From: Pseudoalteromonas piscicida | GTDB taxonomy: Bacteria > Pseudomonadota > Gammaproteobacteria > Enterobacterales > Alteromonadaceae | DNA: 53,769 nucleotides | Direction: 5' to 3' | Assembly: GCF_002744175.1 (NCBI RefSeq) | Contig: NZ_NKHF01000015.1 | Span: 1 to 53,769, forward strand | Shown here: piece after piece, positions 18,018-25,484 of the stretch | How positions within the stretch are numbered: position 1 is the first letter of the stretch | Layout of the letters: each line of letters opens with the position of its first letter | Notes under the pieces: model-generated | What the model saw: the letters and a program-made list of their open reading frames with translations, nothing else | Databases searched by the model: none | What the model was told of the DNA's origin: nothing | Translations under genes and position numbers: made by a program

Positions 18018-19180
18018 TATACGATTTCCTCTAGGTAGTTGTTAGTTAGAATGCTCTTGAAGGTAATGTGCTCAGCCGGTGTTGGCGGCGTGAAGTCGAA
18101 GCTAAAGTAAACTTTACCTGCTTGGATATTTGCCGGTGTGTTTAACTCTTCGTCAGCCCAAATTTGACCACCTAGAATTGCACCTTGTGCTTTAAGACTG
18201 TCGAGATACGACTGCACACTTTGTGTTACATCTTCGATGTAAGTTTTAGTGATATTGCGGTCTACAGCCCACATGTGCGCACGAAGCAACGAGTCGTTGA
18301 TCATATCTGCGGTACGAACCACTGACAGGAATGCCCATTTCGGGTCGTCTGAACAGGTGCGGTTACCCCATAACTTGAAGCCATTTTGGCGAATAATGGT
18401 CGAAACTTCTTTTTCGTTCAGCATGTTCGCACGTGCGTTAGCATCGCCAAGTTGGAAGTCGATAGGACGTGCGGTTGCCACAATACCATTCATATTGGTA
18501 TTACTTGGACTCCACCAAAAACCACGGTCGTTATCAGACTTAGCGATCATACCCGCCACTCGTGCACTCGCCGGTTCAACTTCTGTTTTACCATCGCGGA
18601 ATACTTTGACATGAGGGTCAACAACATAAACACGACGCGAGCCGAAGTCAGCGCGATATGTTTTTGCTTCTTCGTCGTTTGTATTTGGACCATCAGCAAT
18701 GATCACTGCGCGAAGGCGCTCAGCCACATTCACAAGCTCTGTAATAACTGGGTTTGCATTACCCTCAGGACGTTGATGAGCATAACCAGGGGCCACTAGA
18801 ATACGTGGCGTGACGCCTAACACAGATTCAGCACCGAGGAAGGCTTGGACACCTTCATAAGAACCATCTGCCGCAACACCGCCAACCATGTTTGACATGA
18901 TTGCCGCATCATCAGCGCCCTCTACACGAACCACGACCACAACAGCGCCGGCTTGGTCGAAAATACCGTCCATTGCAATAGGTAGTGTTCCTTCTGTGCC
19001 TAGTGGTGCAGCTTCAGCACGTTTGCCAGCAACCAACACAGGGGTGTTCAGTGGAAACTTGTCTGGATCTGCGCTTGGTGCAGTACCAATTACGCCAATT
19101 ACTGAGCTTTTTACTGTTTTGATTGGACGCGTACCGGATTGCGCCTCAATGACTTCTACACCGTGTAGAAATTTTGACAT
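18017..19180 (-). CDS. FI: Contractile tail sheath protein FI
   Basis: This 387-residue protein is of the P2 FI sheath family. MSKFLHGVEVIE is followed by VIGVIGTAP, the central RVYVVDPHVKVF, a WWSPSN segment and the C-terminal beta arm ending HITFKSILTNNYLEEIV. The frame is open upstream to 19231, but the ATG at 19180 has a strong AAAGGAGAT site and matches the family start. It forms the contracting outer cylinder. A strong terminator hairpin stands 36 bp upstream of the ATG, with no room for a promoter between. Confidence 0.95.
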   Translation of the reverse strand: MSKFLHGVEVIEAQSGTRPIKTVKSSVIGVIGTAPSADPDKFPLNTPVLVAGKRAEAAPLGTEGTLPIAMDGIFDQAGAVVVVVRVEGADDAAIMSNMVGGVAADGSYEGVQAFLGAESVLGVTPRILVAPGYAHQRPEGNANPVITELVNVAERLRAVIIADGPNTNDEEAKTYRADFGSRRVYVVDPHVKVFRDGKTEVEPASARVAGMIAKSDNDRGFWWSPSNTNMNGIVATARPIDFQLGDANARANMLNEKEVSTIIRQNGFKLWGNRTCSDDPKWAFLSVVRTADMINDSLLRAHMWAVDRNITKTYIEDVTQSVQSYLDSLKAQGAILGGQIWADEELNTPANIQAGKVYFSFDFTPPTPAEHITFKSILTNNYLEEIV

Positions 19181-19215
19181 AGTTATCTCCTTTAAAGACA
19201 TGTCAGTTAGAGAAT

Positions 19216-19247
19216 AAAAAAGGCCATACAAGTTGCCTTGTATGGCC
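19216..19247 (-). terminator. Intrinsic terminator in the sheath gene leader
   Basis: An 11-bp stem (19222-19232 with 19237-19247, arm GGCCATACAAG) with a 4-base loop is followed on the minus strand by six Ts (19216-19221). It lies between W and the sheath gene. The T-run ends 36 bp before the sheath ATG. Read-through or antitermination must occur for sheath to be made from upstream promoters. Confidence 0.8.
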
Positions 19248-19297
19248 CTAATAACTTCAAAAGTGAGTACCTTATAAATAAGGCAGATTAAAATAAC

Positions 19298-19633
19298 TTA
19301 GAGTTGGATCCCTTCGATGGTGACGGGCTCCCCGTTGATTAAATACAACCCGTTAATTTCGATAGACAACTTGCCTTCCCCTGCGGGGTGAACGGCCACA
19401 CCGTCAAGTTGAAAGCGCGGCTCCCATTTTTCAAGCGCATTGGCTATGGTCATGGTGATGTCTCCCACTAGCGAATGAGAAAACGGTCTATCTACAAGCT
19501 CATACAAACCACAGCCGTAATCGCGTCGCATCACGCGACTGCCAAGCGGTGTGGTGACTATGTCTCGAATACTTTGCTTGAGATGCTCGACGCCACCGAG
19601 CGGCTTACCCGTTTTGGCATTCATTCCTATCAT
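19298..19633 (-). CDS. W: Baseplate wedge protein W (gp25-like)
   Basis: This 111-residue protein is of the gp25/P2 gpW family. It has the LKQSIRDIVTTPLGSRVMRR motif and the YGCGLYELVDRP stretch that mark these baseplate wedge proteins. They start sheath polymerisation. It follows the PAAR gene and precedes the sheath gene; in P2 the J and I genes would come between W and the sheath, but here they lie upstream. Confidence 0.94.
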   Translation of the reverse strand: MIGMNAKTGKPLGGVEHLKQSIRDIVTTPLGSRVMRRDYGCGLYELVDRPFSHSLVGDITMTIANALEKWEPRFQLDGVAVHPAGEGKLSIEINGLYLINGEPVTIEGIQL

Positions 19634-19639
19634 GCTGAG

Positions 19640-19942
19640 TTACCCTCCTACGGTAAATGAAGCAACCCCTGCTACAGCGAGTTTACCGCCGCAACTAGTC
19701 GCATCGCCTATTCTGGCAACCGCTTTACCTGCAATTGTAAAACTGCCAGCCCCTGCTGCAATGGTGGCTCCTGCATGCTGAACCTTTGGATCTGGCGAAA
19801 AAAGATGAGTGCTAATGGGGTCACCCATTCTAAGCGCTGGCTTCCCTGCAATGGTAAAGCTAGACTGCGTTGCGCTGGCTGTCCCAGGTACAAACTGGCC
19901 ATGAACATTGGTGATGTCACCATCTACTGATATTACAGGCAT
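19640..19942 (-). CDS. PAAR-domain spike tip protein
   Basis: This 100-residue protein consists of PAAR-like repeats (GDPISTHLF, FTIAGKAVARIGDATSCGGK, given in part) starting with MPVISVDGDITN. PAAR proteins fold into a small cone that sharpens the spike trimer, coordinating a metal with His and Cys; candidate ligands here are the His in STHLF and the Cys in TSCGG. It is placed directly between the spike gene V and W. Its presence as a separate gene resembles T4 and T6SS tips more than the P2 spike, which ends in its own apex. Confidence 0.9.
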   Translation of the reverse strand: MPVISVDGDITNVHGQFVPGTASATQSSFTIAGKPALRMGDPISTHLFSPDPKVQHAGATIAAGAGSFTIAGKAVARIGDATSCGGKLAVAGVASFTVGG

Positions 19943-19948
19943 ACACGT

Positions 19949-20686
19949 TTACTCCTGAGCACTAATATTCGCACCATTGAGCTTTAATGTGGCACTAGCA
20001 GCAATTTCAATGTTGCCAGAGGTCGAGCGCATTTTAATATTATCGCCTTCTAGCGACAGCGCTTTTGCCGCTGTAACATTGATGTTGTTGTCTGCATTTA
20101 CCATCGCATCATTGCCAATTTGAGCCGTTAAGTTGTTTGCAACTTGCACCTTAGCGTCATTACCAACAATTACCGTGGCATCATTGCCACATTCAATGTG
20201 AATGTCTCGCGCCGAATGCACTTTGATTTGTGCCACTTCGTTACCACTGGCGTTCGGAACGTACAAATGGTAAATATGTTGCTCGCGGTCGTACTCCACC
20301 ATCGCACCATCTTTGTATTTAGTGCGACTCACCGCTTCTTTATCAGACACCTGCCCATAAGCTTCACCTCCACCAAGTACATGATCTTGATGGTGATGCG
20401 GTTTTGAATTTGAGTATAAACTACCCAGAACAATGCCTTGTGCGGTGTCGCCACAGGGAGATAGCACCACTACCTGCTCACCAATTTCTGGCGCTTGCCA
20501 AGTCATATCCTGAGCGGCTTGCGCCGTTAACCAAGGTAACTTGGCCGTGATCCAGTCTCCCATTTTGACTTTTACGGTCGCCGTTTCGTAGTCTATTTCA
20601 TGCACGGTACCCAAGCTGATCAGTTTACTGAAACGTTGCTGTAAGTCAGACACAGCTAAGCCCGAAAAGTGTTGATTGACCATCAT
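19949..20686 (-). CDS. V: Baseplate spike protein V
   Basis: This 245-residue protein is of the phage baseplate assembly V family: an OB-fold N-terminal half (GTVHEIDYETATVKVKMGDW, about residues 30-50, and VVLSPCGDTAQGIVLGSLYS, about 85-105) and a C-terminal repetitive beta-helix (IGNDA, IVGNDAKVQVANN, up to about 235). It forms the trimeric membrane-piercing spike. Its start overlaps the stop of the upstream gene (ATGA), and PAAR follows 6 bp later. This is the beginning of the single core set of tail genes. Confidence 0.93.
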   Translation of the reverse strand: MMVNQHFSGLAVSDLQQRFSKLISLGTVHEIDYETATVKVKMGDWITAKLPWLTAQAAQDMTWQAPEIGEQVVVLSPCGDTAQGIVLGSLYSNSKPHHHQDHVLGGGEAYGQVSDKEAVSRTKYKDGAMVEYDREQHIYHLYVPNASGNEVAQIKVHSARDIHIECGNDATVIVGNDAKVQVANNLTAQIGNDAMVNADNNINVTAAKALSLEGDNIKMRSTSGNIEIAASATLKLNGANISAQE

Positions 20687-21261
20687 GGTGTCACCTCTCC
20701 TTCTGGCACTTTAGCAATCAAGCGGTGCTCACCGCCATGCGGACCAAGGTAAACCTCTTTGACCTCAATACCTGGTTCCTCGGGGTACGCCACTTGATAA
20801 TAAAAAAGCCAAGTCAACGTCGCTTTAGCGAGCATTGAGCTCACTTGATCGCTGTAGCTGATGCTGACTTTGTCAAAAATACAATGTTGCCAAGGGGTGG
20901 GCGTTTCGTCCTTTATAATCGAAGCTTCAGCGGCACTGACCAAGTTATCCAACCGCGCCATCAGCGCCGAGGTGTCGGCCTCTTCCAGCGCCAGCTCAAG
21001 CTGCAATGTCATCACTCGTCTGTCGAGTGCATTCGGGCTCAGGTTCTTGTTGTACGCAGGCCCATAAGTTACGCCTTTGTCGGCGCCTTTTGCTTGCAGT
21101 TCACTGGCTTGTCGCTCAGCAATTGGAGTAAGGGTAAGCTGTGCACGCTCTGTTAAGTCCGGTTGTGGCTGACTTGCTTTTAGTAAATCTACTTGCGCAA
21201 GTTCAGACAAGCCGGTACTCAGACACGTCAACACCTTAGCTATCAAGGTTTGTCGATGCAT
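20683..21261 (-). CDS. Tail terminator/minor tail-like protein, unassigned
   Basis: This 192-residue soluble protein has no motif I recognise with confidence. The middle part (RRVMTLQLELALEEADTSAL, about residues 80-100) and the overall alpha/beta pattern resemble tail-terminator or Gp37-type minor tail proteins, such as the gene before the sheath in Mu-like tails. It is coupled to V by an ATGA overlap and is preceded by a 78-bp gap after the cassette D chaperone. It therefore seems to be part of the core set, possibly capping the tube. Confidence 0.5.
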   Translation of the reverse strand: MHRQTLIAKVLTCLSTGLSELAQVDLLKASQPQPDLTERAQLTLTPIAERQASELQAKGADKGVTYGPAYNKNLSPNALDRRVMTLQLELALEEADTSALMARLDNLVSAAEASIIKDETPTPWQHCIFDKVSISYSDQVSSMLAKATLTWLFYYQVAYPEEPGIEVKEVYLGPHGGEHRLIAKVPEGEVTP

Positions 21262-21339
21262 AGTTGTGCTCTCAAATTATAAATTGGCTAGATTAAATAG
21301 CCGAAGATGGACGAAACGCCCGAAAGAAGGTTAGAGGTT

Positions 21340-21555
21340 TTAGTGTACAGGTTTTGTCGGCCAAACGACTTGATCCGGTGATTCAAATTGGTTAGGCAAA
21401 TCCCTTAATTGTGTTCGATAAGCCTTGAATTCGGTTTTTTTACTGTCACTGATTGGAGCGTCATCCACTTGTGTCCAATCTGTTTCAACCAATAGTCGAT
21501 TTCGAATATTTCTGATCTCGTTCCATTGTTTTTCCATGAAAAGTACATTTTCCAT
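21340..21555 (-). CDS. Cassette D fibre/tail assembly chaperone
   Basis: This 71-residue protein matches the phage tail assembly chaperone family seen after fibre genes: W-N-E-I-R-x2-R-x-RLLVETDWTQVDDAP, then YRTQLRDLPNQF and a final VVWPTKP. It starts 3 bp after the cassette D tip gene with GAGGAAAC as ribosome binding site. Such proteins help fold or attach the tip protein. An internal ATG at 21537 (MEKQWNE) is an alternative start. Confidence 0.85.
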   Translation of the reverse strand: MENVLFMEKQWNEIRNIRNRLLVETDWTQVDDAPISDSKKTEFKAYRTQLRDLPNQFESPDQVVWPTKPVH

Positions 21556-21557
21556 AA

Positions 21558-22235
21558 TTAGTTTCCTCGAATATATCTGTTTGGGACTACGCTGCTATGC
21601 ACTTCAGCTACTGGTGGTAAGTAATAATCGGTGTCACCAATTTTTTCAACAACTTGCGTTTCAGCTTCGATTATTGAGCGCTTAGAGTACCTACCAGAAG
21701 TATAAAGGAGGTATGAAAAACCGCCTCTCAGCCAAATAGAAGATGTATAGGGTGTCGATGCTGCCAACACTTTTGCAACAAACGGCTGAACAGAATATGC
21801 ATGTGCTTTTTGAATCGCAAAATGGAAGTCTCCACCACTAGACCAATTCTGAAGCTGCACCTGGAACTCCAGTAAACCTTTCCTGTCCCCACCTAAATGA
21901 ACGTACCTTTCTAAACGCACATCAAGCATTTTCGGGTAGTAAAAGCTAAGCGCATAAAAAGTATTTTCATCTAAATGTTCGAGATCAATGATTTCTTTCG
22001 ATGAGTCGCCTTCGAGACGCTTACTAAATCTATCATCAGCGTTTTCTCTAAATTCAGAAAACTGTACCTGTGCAGTGCTAATAGCTTGAGAAGTTTGGCT
22101 TTTAACATCAGCCACCGTTTCCGATAATGTACTTTGAATAACGCCAACCTGATCTTCAACAGTTTGGCACAGTGCATTGGCACGTGTGGCAACCTGGCTC
22201 AGGCGCTCCGTCATGGTTAAATTGTCATTTGACAT
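21558..22235 (-). CDS. Cassette D fibre tip protein
   Basis: This 225-residue protein has a helical N-terminal segment rich in Gln, Val and Thr (about 1-75, likely trimeric coiled coil). A beta-rich C-terminal half has no family I recognise. Position after the fibre-base gene and before a fibre chaperone makes it the receptor-binding tip of cassette D. The C-terminal half shares no evident similarity with the tips of cassettes A, B or C. Confidence 0.7.
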   Translation of the reverse strand: MSNDNLTMTERLSQVATRANALCQTVEDQVGVIQSTLSETVADVKSQTSQAISTAQVQFSEFRENADDRFSKRLEGDSSKEIIDLEHLDENTFYALSFYYPKMLDVRLERYVHLGGDRKGLLEFQVQLQNWSSGGDFHFAIQKAHAYSVQPFVAKVLAASTPYTSSIWLRGGFSYLLYTSGRYSKRSIIEAETQVVEKIGDTDYYLPPVAEVHSSVVPNRYIRGN

Positions 22236-22302
22236 AGTGTTTCCTTATAAATGCTTAAGATTGATCTACTCTCTTCATGAATTTGCCTTTCCTGTAAATC
22301 AT

Positions 22303-22911
22303 TTACGTCGGCATATTCTGTGCTAAGTTAGTCAAAGTACGCCTTAACTTATCAAGCTCACTCTGCTGTTGCTGCGACCGAAAAATTTGCTTTACTTGCC
22401 GATGCATGGTGTCTAGCTGAGTAAGCGTTATTTCGGCAAGCTCCTTGTCAACAATCAGATTGAGGTTGTCGACCCCTAGCTTTACCTCGATACTCTCACT
22501 AGGCAGTTGTGCCAAACTTAACGTTAACCACTGTAGTACTTTGACATCCGGTGTGCGGTAGCCAAGCGTGGTATTGGCTTTTGAGTAAACCCCCAGCAAA
22601 ATCAGCTCAGGCTCACCACTTGCATCAACTTCGCCGCTATCTAAATAAACACCAATTTCTCTGATGGCATATTCCAGTGGCGCATCGAATTTGCCGGCAA
22701 TTTTAAGACTGGTACTCTCACCATCTTGATAATCGCTGTCGGCGATCGCGACACGCTCTTTGAGGCTACGTAGCTCAGTTTGATTTTGCGATGGCGTGTA
22801 AGCTGCATCACCAAACGCCATATGACTGATTTGCCCTTTAAACCCGCGAGCTTGAGCACTGAGTAAGGCATCAAGTCCTGCATGGGTAAATTGCAACGTT
22901 AATGCAGACAT
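22303..22911 (-). CDS. Cassette D fibre base (tail-collar/gpH N-terminal type)
   Basis: This 202-residue protein is of the phage tail-collar fibre family: MSALTLQFTHAGLDALLSAQ, AFGDAAYTPSQNQTELRS, and IREIGVYLDS. The family is the N-terminal attachment domain of P2 gpH-like fibres, here as a stand-alone protein with a coiled C-terminus. The start ATG overlaps the gpI-D stop (TAATG). It probably docks the tip encoded next onto the baseplate. Confidence 0.88.
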   Translation of the reverse strand: MSALTLQFTHAGLDALLSAQARGFKGQISHMAFGDAAYTPSQNQTELRSLKERVAIADSDYQDGESTSLKIAGKFDAPLEYAIREIGVYLDSGEVDASGEPELILLGVYSKANTTLGYRTPDVKVLQWLTLSLAQLPSESIEVKLGVDNLNLIVDKELAEITLTQLDTMHRQVKQIFRSQQQQSELDKLRRTLTNLAQNMPT

Positions 22912-24017
22912 TACGTCGCTCCTTGTAATTGATAATGTTGATATTGAAGCCGCTGCATGGTGTTGGTTACAGTCATACCTTGCATCAGCTGGTTAGGCTT
23001 AACTCCCCTACCTTGACCGTGATGTATATGTACATTAAGCCGCTCAGCGATGGCAGTACCACCGAGTATTGCCTGCGATTCGTCAGGCACAACTCCTACC
23101 CCTTTAGCGTCAAGTACTTGATACCCATAATGATTAACATGTCCTCTTGCCCCTAACGCCGCGGCTCCTTGCTCTGGCTTTACCCCTAAGCTCGCGGCAT
23201 GGGTATGACGTAAGTTGATAGGTGCTTTACCAAAACCACTAGCGCCAAGTCGCTCTTGCAGTAAAATTCCAAGCTGTAAATCAATATGAATAGCGCCTCG
23301 CTTGACGGCATTGATCACACGGCGAATGCGTTTAAGCATGTGGGAGGTCAACAATCCCTGTTGTCGGTCGTCCAAATTCTGATTAATAAGCGCCCAAACT
23401 TGCACCGTCCCAGGTAGTCCCTCGGCCTGCCACCACTCCTTGATCTCGGTTTCAATGTTTAGGCTGTCGAGCGCTTTTTGCAGCGCAAACGGCGTTCCTT
23501 TATACTGGTGCACAGTGAAAGCATCGGTGACTACTTGACGTTTGATCTCCACAGACCAGTGTTCATCCCACTCATCGACCGAAAAATTCCATGCCAAAAA
23601 AGGGAGTAAGGGTTCAGGACATAACTCCGGCTGCCACAGGCTCGTTAAAAGCAGACGCGTATCGTTCAGGATGCAAGCATCACGTAATTGTGTCCGCGCT
23701 TTATGATCATCACGTGCTAGACCAGTTAGCTGAACACTGTCTGCCAGCTGCTCCATTGCCGCTCTTGGGAACAAGTCCTGTGACCAAATAACTGGCAGTA
23801 GTTTAGTACTCGATAAACGCCTAATTACATTACGTAAGTCAACGCCGCTGAAATCTGTTAGCCCAAGGTAGCGGGCTATTTCAATTAATGCATCATCACT
23901 GCGGTGTTCCAGCTGTAAAGCACTAAGCAAACTCGCTCGAACAGTTCGTGGTTTTGTTTGCAGCGCAGCTAACCACTGCTCTAAGGTTGATGCATTATGG
24001 GGTAAAAGTTTAGTCAT
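22911..24017 (-). CDS. I: Cassette D baseplate protein I (extended)
   Basis: This 368-residue protein is of the P2 gpI family; the signature CPEPLLPFLAWNFSVDEWDE, HxxKGT and a following EWWQ are visible (about residues 130-200). It is about 100 residues longer than the other I proteins here (234, 248 and 282). The extra C-terminal part ends in a Gln/His-rich segment. It overlaps gpJ-D by 8 bp. I proteins connect the J wedge to fibres, so the long form may carry a different fibre attachment. Confidence 0.88.
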   Translation of the reverse strand: MTKLLPHNASTLEQWLAALQTKPRTVRASLLSALQLEHRSDDALIEIARYLGLTDFSGVDLRNVIRRLSSTKLLPVIWSQDLFPRAAMEQLADSVQLTGLARDDHKARTQLRDACILNDTRLLLTSLWQPELCPEPLLPFLAWNFSVDEWDEHWSVEIKRQVVTDAFTVHQYKGTPFALQKALDSLNIETEIKEWWQAEGLPGTVQVWALINQNLDDRQQGLLTSHMLKRIRRVINAVKRGAIHIDLQLGILLQERLGASGFGKAPINLRHTHAASLGVKPEQGAAALGARGHVNHYGYQVLDAKGVGVVPDESQAILGGTAIAERLNVHIHHGQGRGVKPNQLMQGMTVTNTMQRLQYQHYQLQGAT

Positions 24018-24894
24018 CCTGACCCCTGACCTTAGCCTCCAGCACCACCTGTTCGCAGCAAGCGACTGCGGTGGTTGCAGGCGAAATGTCTACGCTTGGC
24101 GAGCGTAACTGGATGTTTTCGACACCGGTAAGAAACAAGGCATTGCTGATCCCCGCTCGGGTAATTTGTCTACCCAGCTGTTTTCGCTCGTCAAGGTAAC
24201 TTGTAAGTGCCGCCTTAGCATGGGCGACTATTACTTCAGGTGATGGACCAGGTAAAATCTCAAGTTCAGCATTAATGTTAAATGTGACCACTTGTGGCTG
24301 GTTGATCATCACTCTATCCCCAAGAGGCCTTATTTTCGAAACCTCAGCGTGTAAGCTAGACTCTGGCGTAAAAGCTGCGTGTAATGCATTGAGCAAACCA
24401 GTGCTCAGTGTACCTTTACCCGTTCGACTCAACGCAGTGAGTACAATTTCACATGGCCTTGGGCTGTGTACTTGCACATCGCAAATCTCATTACTCACCG
24501 ACAGTGCATGAAAGCGATAAGAAGCCGCACTCCCTGCGGTATTTAGTCCATCAAACGCCAGTTGCGTTCTTGCTCTTAGTCGCTCGTCATCCTCACTCCC
24601 AAGCCTTGCAACGTTAAACCTCGCAGCAATTGCGTCTAAATCACTCCCTGAAGCACTTGCTAGCAAATTCGCTTCGATGGCATCGTTTAACATACTCTGC
24701 TGAGTCAGTTCTTGATATGCCATGACTTCTAGCAGTTTAGTTAGAGGTTCACTTTCCAAGTTTAATGCTTCTTGAAGTGTGTCATCCTGGTTAAGTAATG
24801 CCTGCTTTAATGCTTCCAAGTGCTGCTCGAAGTCTAACGATTTCAGCACTTTTGGGATTGGCAACTGCGATAAATCCAACCGCTCAAATGCCAT
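24010..24894 (-). CDS. J: Cassette D baseplate wedge protein J
   Basis: This is a 294-residue protein of the P2 gpJ/T4 gp6 wedge family, with LDLSQLPIPKVLKSLDFE, EVMAYQELTQQSMLNDA and TAGSAASYRFHALS. The frame is open to 24990, but the ATG at 24894 has the near-perfect AAGGAGGTG site 5 nt upstream and matches family starts. A strong terminator lies only 25 bp before the ATG, inside the leader. The pattern L-x-R-Q-x-x-N-x-A shared by copies A-C is altered here (LTQQSMLNDA), so D is a diverged but intact copy. Confidence 0.9.
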   Translation of the reverse strand: MAFERLDLSQLPIPKVLKSLDFEQHLEALKQALLNQDDTLQEALNLESEPLTKLLEVMAYQELTQQSMLNDAIEANLLASASGSDLDAIAARFNVARLGSEDDERLRARTQLAFDGLNTAGSAASYRFHALSVSNEICDVQVHSPRPCEIVLTALSRTGKGTLSTGLLNALHAAFTPESSLHAEVSKIRPLGDRVMINQPQVVTFNINAELEILPGPSPEVIVAHAKAALTSYLDERKQLGRQITRAGISNALFLTGVENIQLRSPSVDISPATTAVACCEQVVLEAKVRGQDD

Positions 24895-24918
24895 CATCAC
24901 CTCCTTGCTTTGCACCAT

Positions 24919-24950
24919 AAAAAAACCCACAGCAAACACTTGCTTGTGGG
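24919..24950 (-). terminator. Intrinsic terminator in the cassette D leader
   Basis: The minus strand folds CCCACA/TGTGGG plus GCAA/TTGC with one bulged A (24926-24950) and is followed by seven Ts (24919-24925). It lies between the cassette C chaperone and gpJ-D, 25 bp before the gpJ-D ATG. Bases 24971-24979, just upstream, read AGCAAGCAC on the minus strand and can pair with GTGTTTGCT of the terminator's 3' side, giving a possible antiterminator fold. Confidence 0.82.
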
Positions 24951-25024
24951 CTTTGGAGATTGGAAACTTTGTGCTTGCTAACTTTCTCAAGCATATGTGT
25001 ATCTTACTGATTTTTAGGGAGTAA

Positions 25025-25046
25025 AACAGGTCAATCCTGACCTGTT
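25025..25046. repeat. Palindrome AACAGGTCA-N4-TGACCTGTT
   Basis: Perfect 9-bp arms with a 4-base spacer, starting 10 bp after the stop of the cassette C chaperone. It may be a weak terminator for cassette C (TTTT follows on the minus strand) or a protein operator. The core AACAGGTCA-N4-TGACCT occurs again at 42875-42893 upstream of the first tailocin gene. Confidence 0.6.
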
Positions 25047-25055
25047 AGCGGCTTT

Positions 25056-25475
25056 TTAGAATTCAATCACAAAATTCAGTAAATCAGCCTCACAGCTTAG
25101 GCTCTGCACTTGTTTTTCAAGCTCATCACTTTTTATCCGCACGGCTTCTCTTTGTTGCAAGATGGCTTGCAAACTTTCCCTTGCTTGCACTGCGGCTTCT
25201 TCATTGCCACTTAACCTATGACCGAGTTCATGCTCTTTAGCTCGCTCCACTCGCCACAGCTCAGATTGCAACTTGTTAAAGGCCAGTTGCTTGATCCGCG
25301 CGATCACCAGTTGCTGAATCGCTTCTAGCTCACTGTCGTCTTTGTTTTCAGCCGCTTTGACATCGATGAACTGTGCAACTGAGTCTTTATTCCATGGCTC
25401 ACCGGTTTGTGGATGCACTAACCAGAAGTTGCCTTCGATACACATCCCTTTTTGGTCATCGTAATAGCTTTTCAT
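25056..25475 (-). CDS. Cassette C accessory/chaperone-like protein
   Basis: This is a 139-residue protein with a short N-terminal domain (IEGNFWLVHPQTGEPWNKD) and a long charged helical middle and end. No family is recognised with certainty. The N-terminus resembles small fibre-associated proteins, and it lies right after the cassette C tip gene, so it probably assists folding of that tip. It ends the cassette; a palindrome and a terminator follow. Confidence 0.5.
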   Translation of the reverse strand: MKSYYDDQKGMCIEGNFWLVHPQTGEPWNKDSVAQFIDVKAAENKDDSELEAIQQLVIARIKQLAFNKLQSELWRVERAKEHELGHRLSGNEEAAVQARESLQAILQQREAVRIKSDELEKQVQSLSCEADLLNFVIEF

Positions 25476-25484
25476 TTTCGCTCC

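Noticed and set aside
19181..19231. Longer start for the sheath gene at 19231
   Set aside because: The extension translates the terminator arm; ATG 19180 has AAAGGAG and the family start MSKFLHG.
24895..24990. Longer start for gpJ-D at 24990
   Set aside because: The extra 32 codons run through the terminator and do not match J proteins; ATG 24894 has a strong ribosome site.
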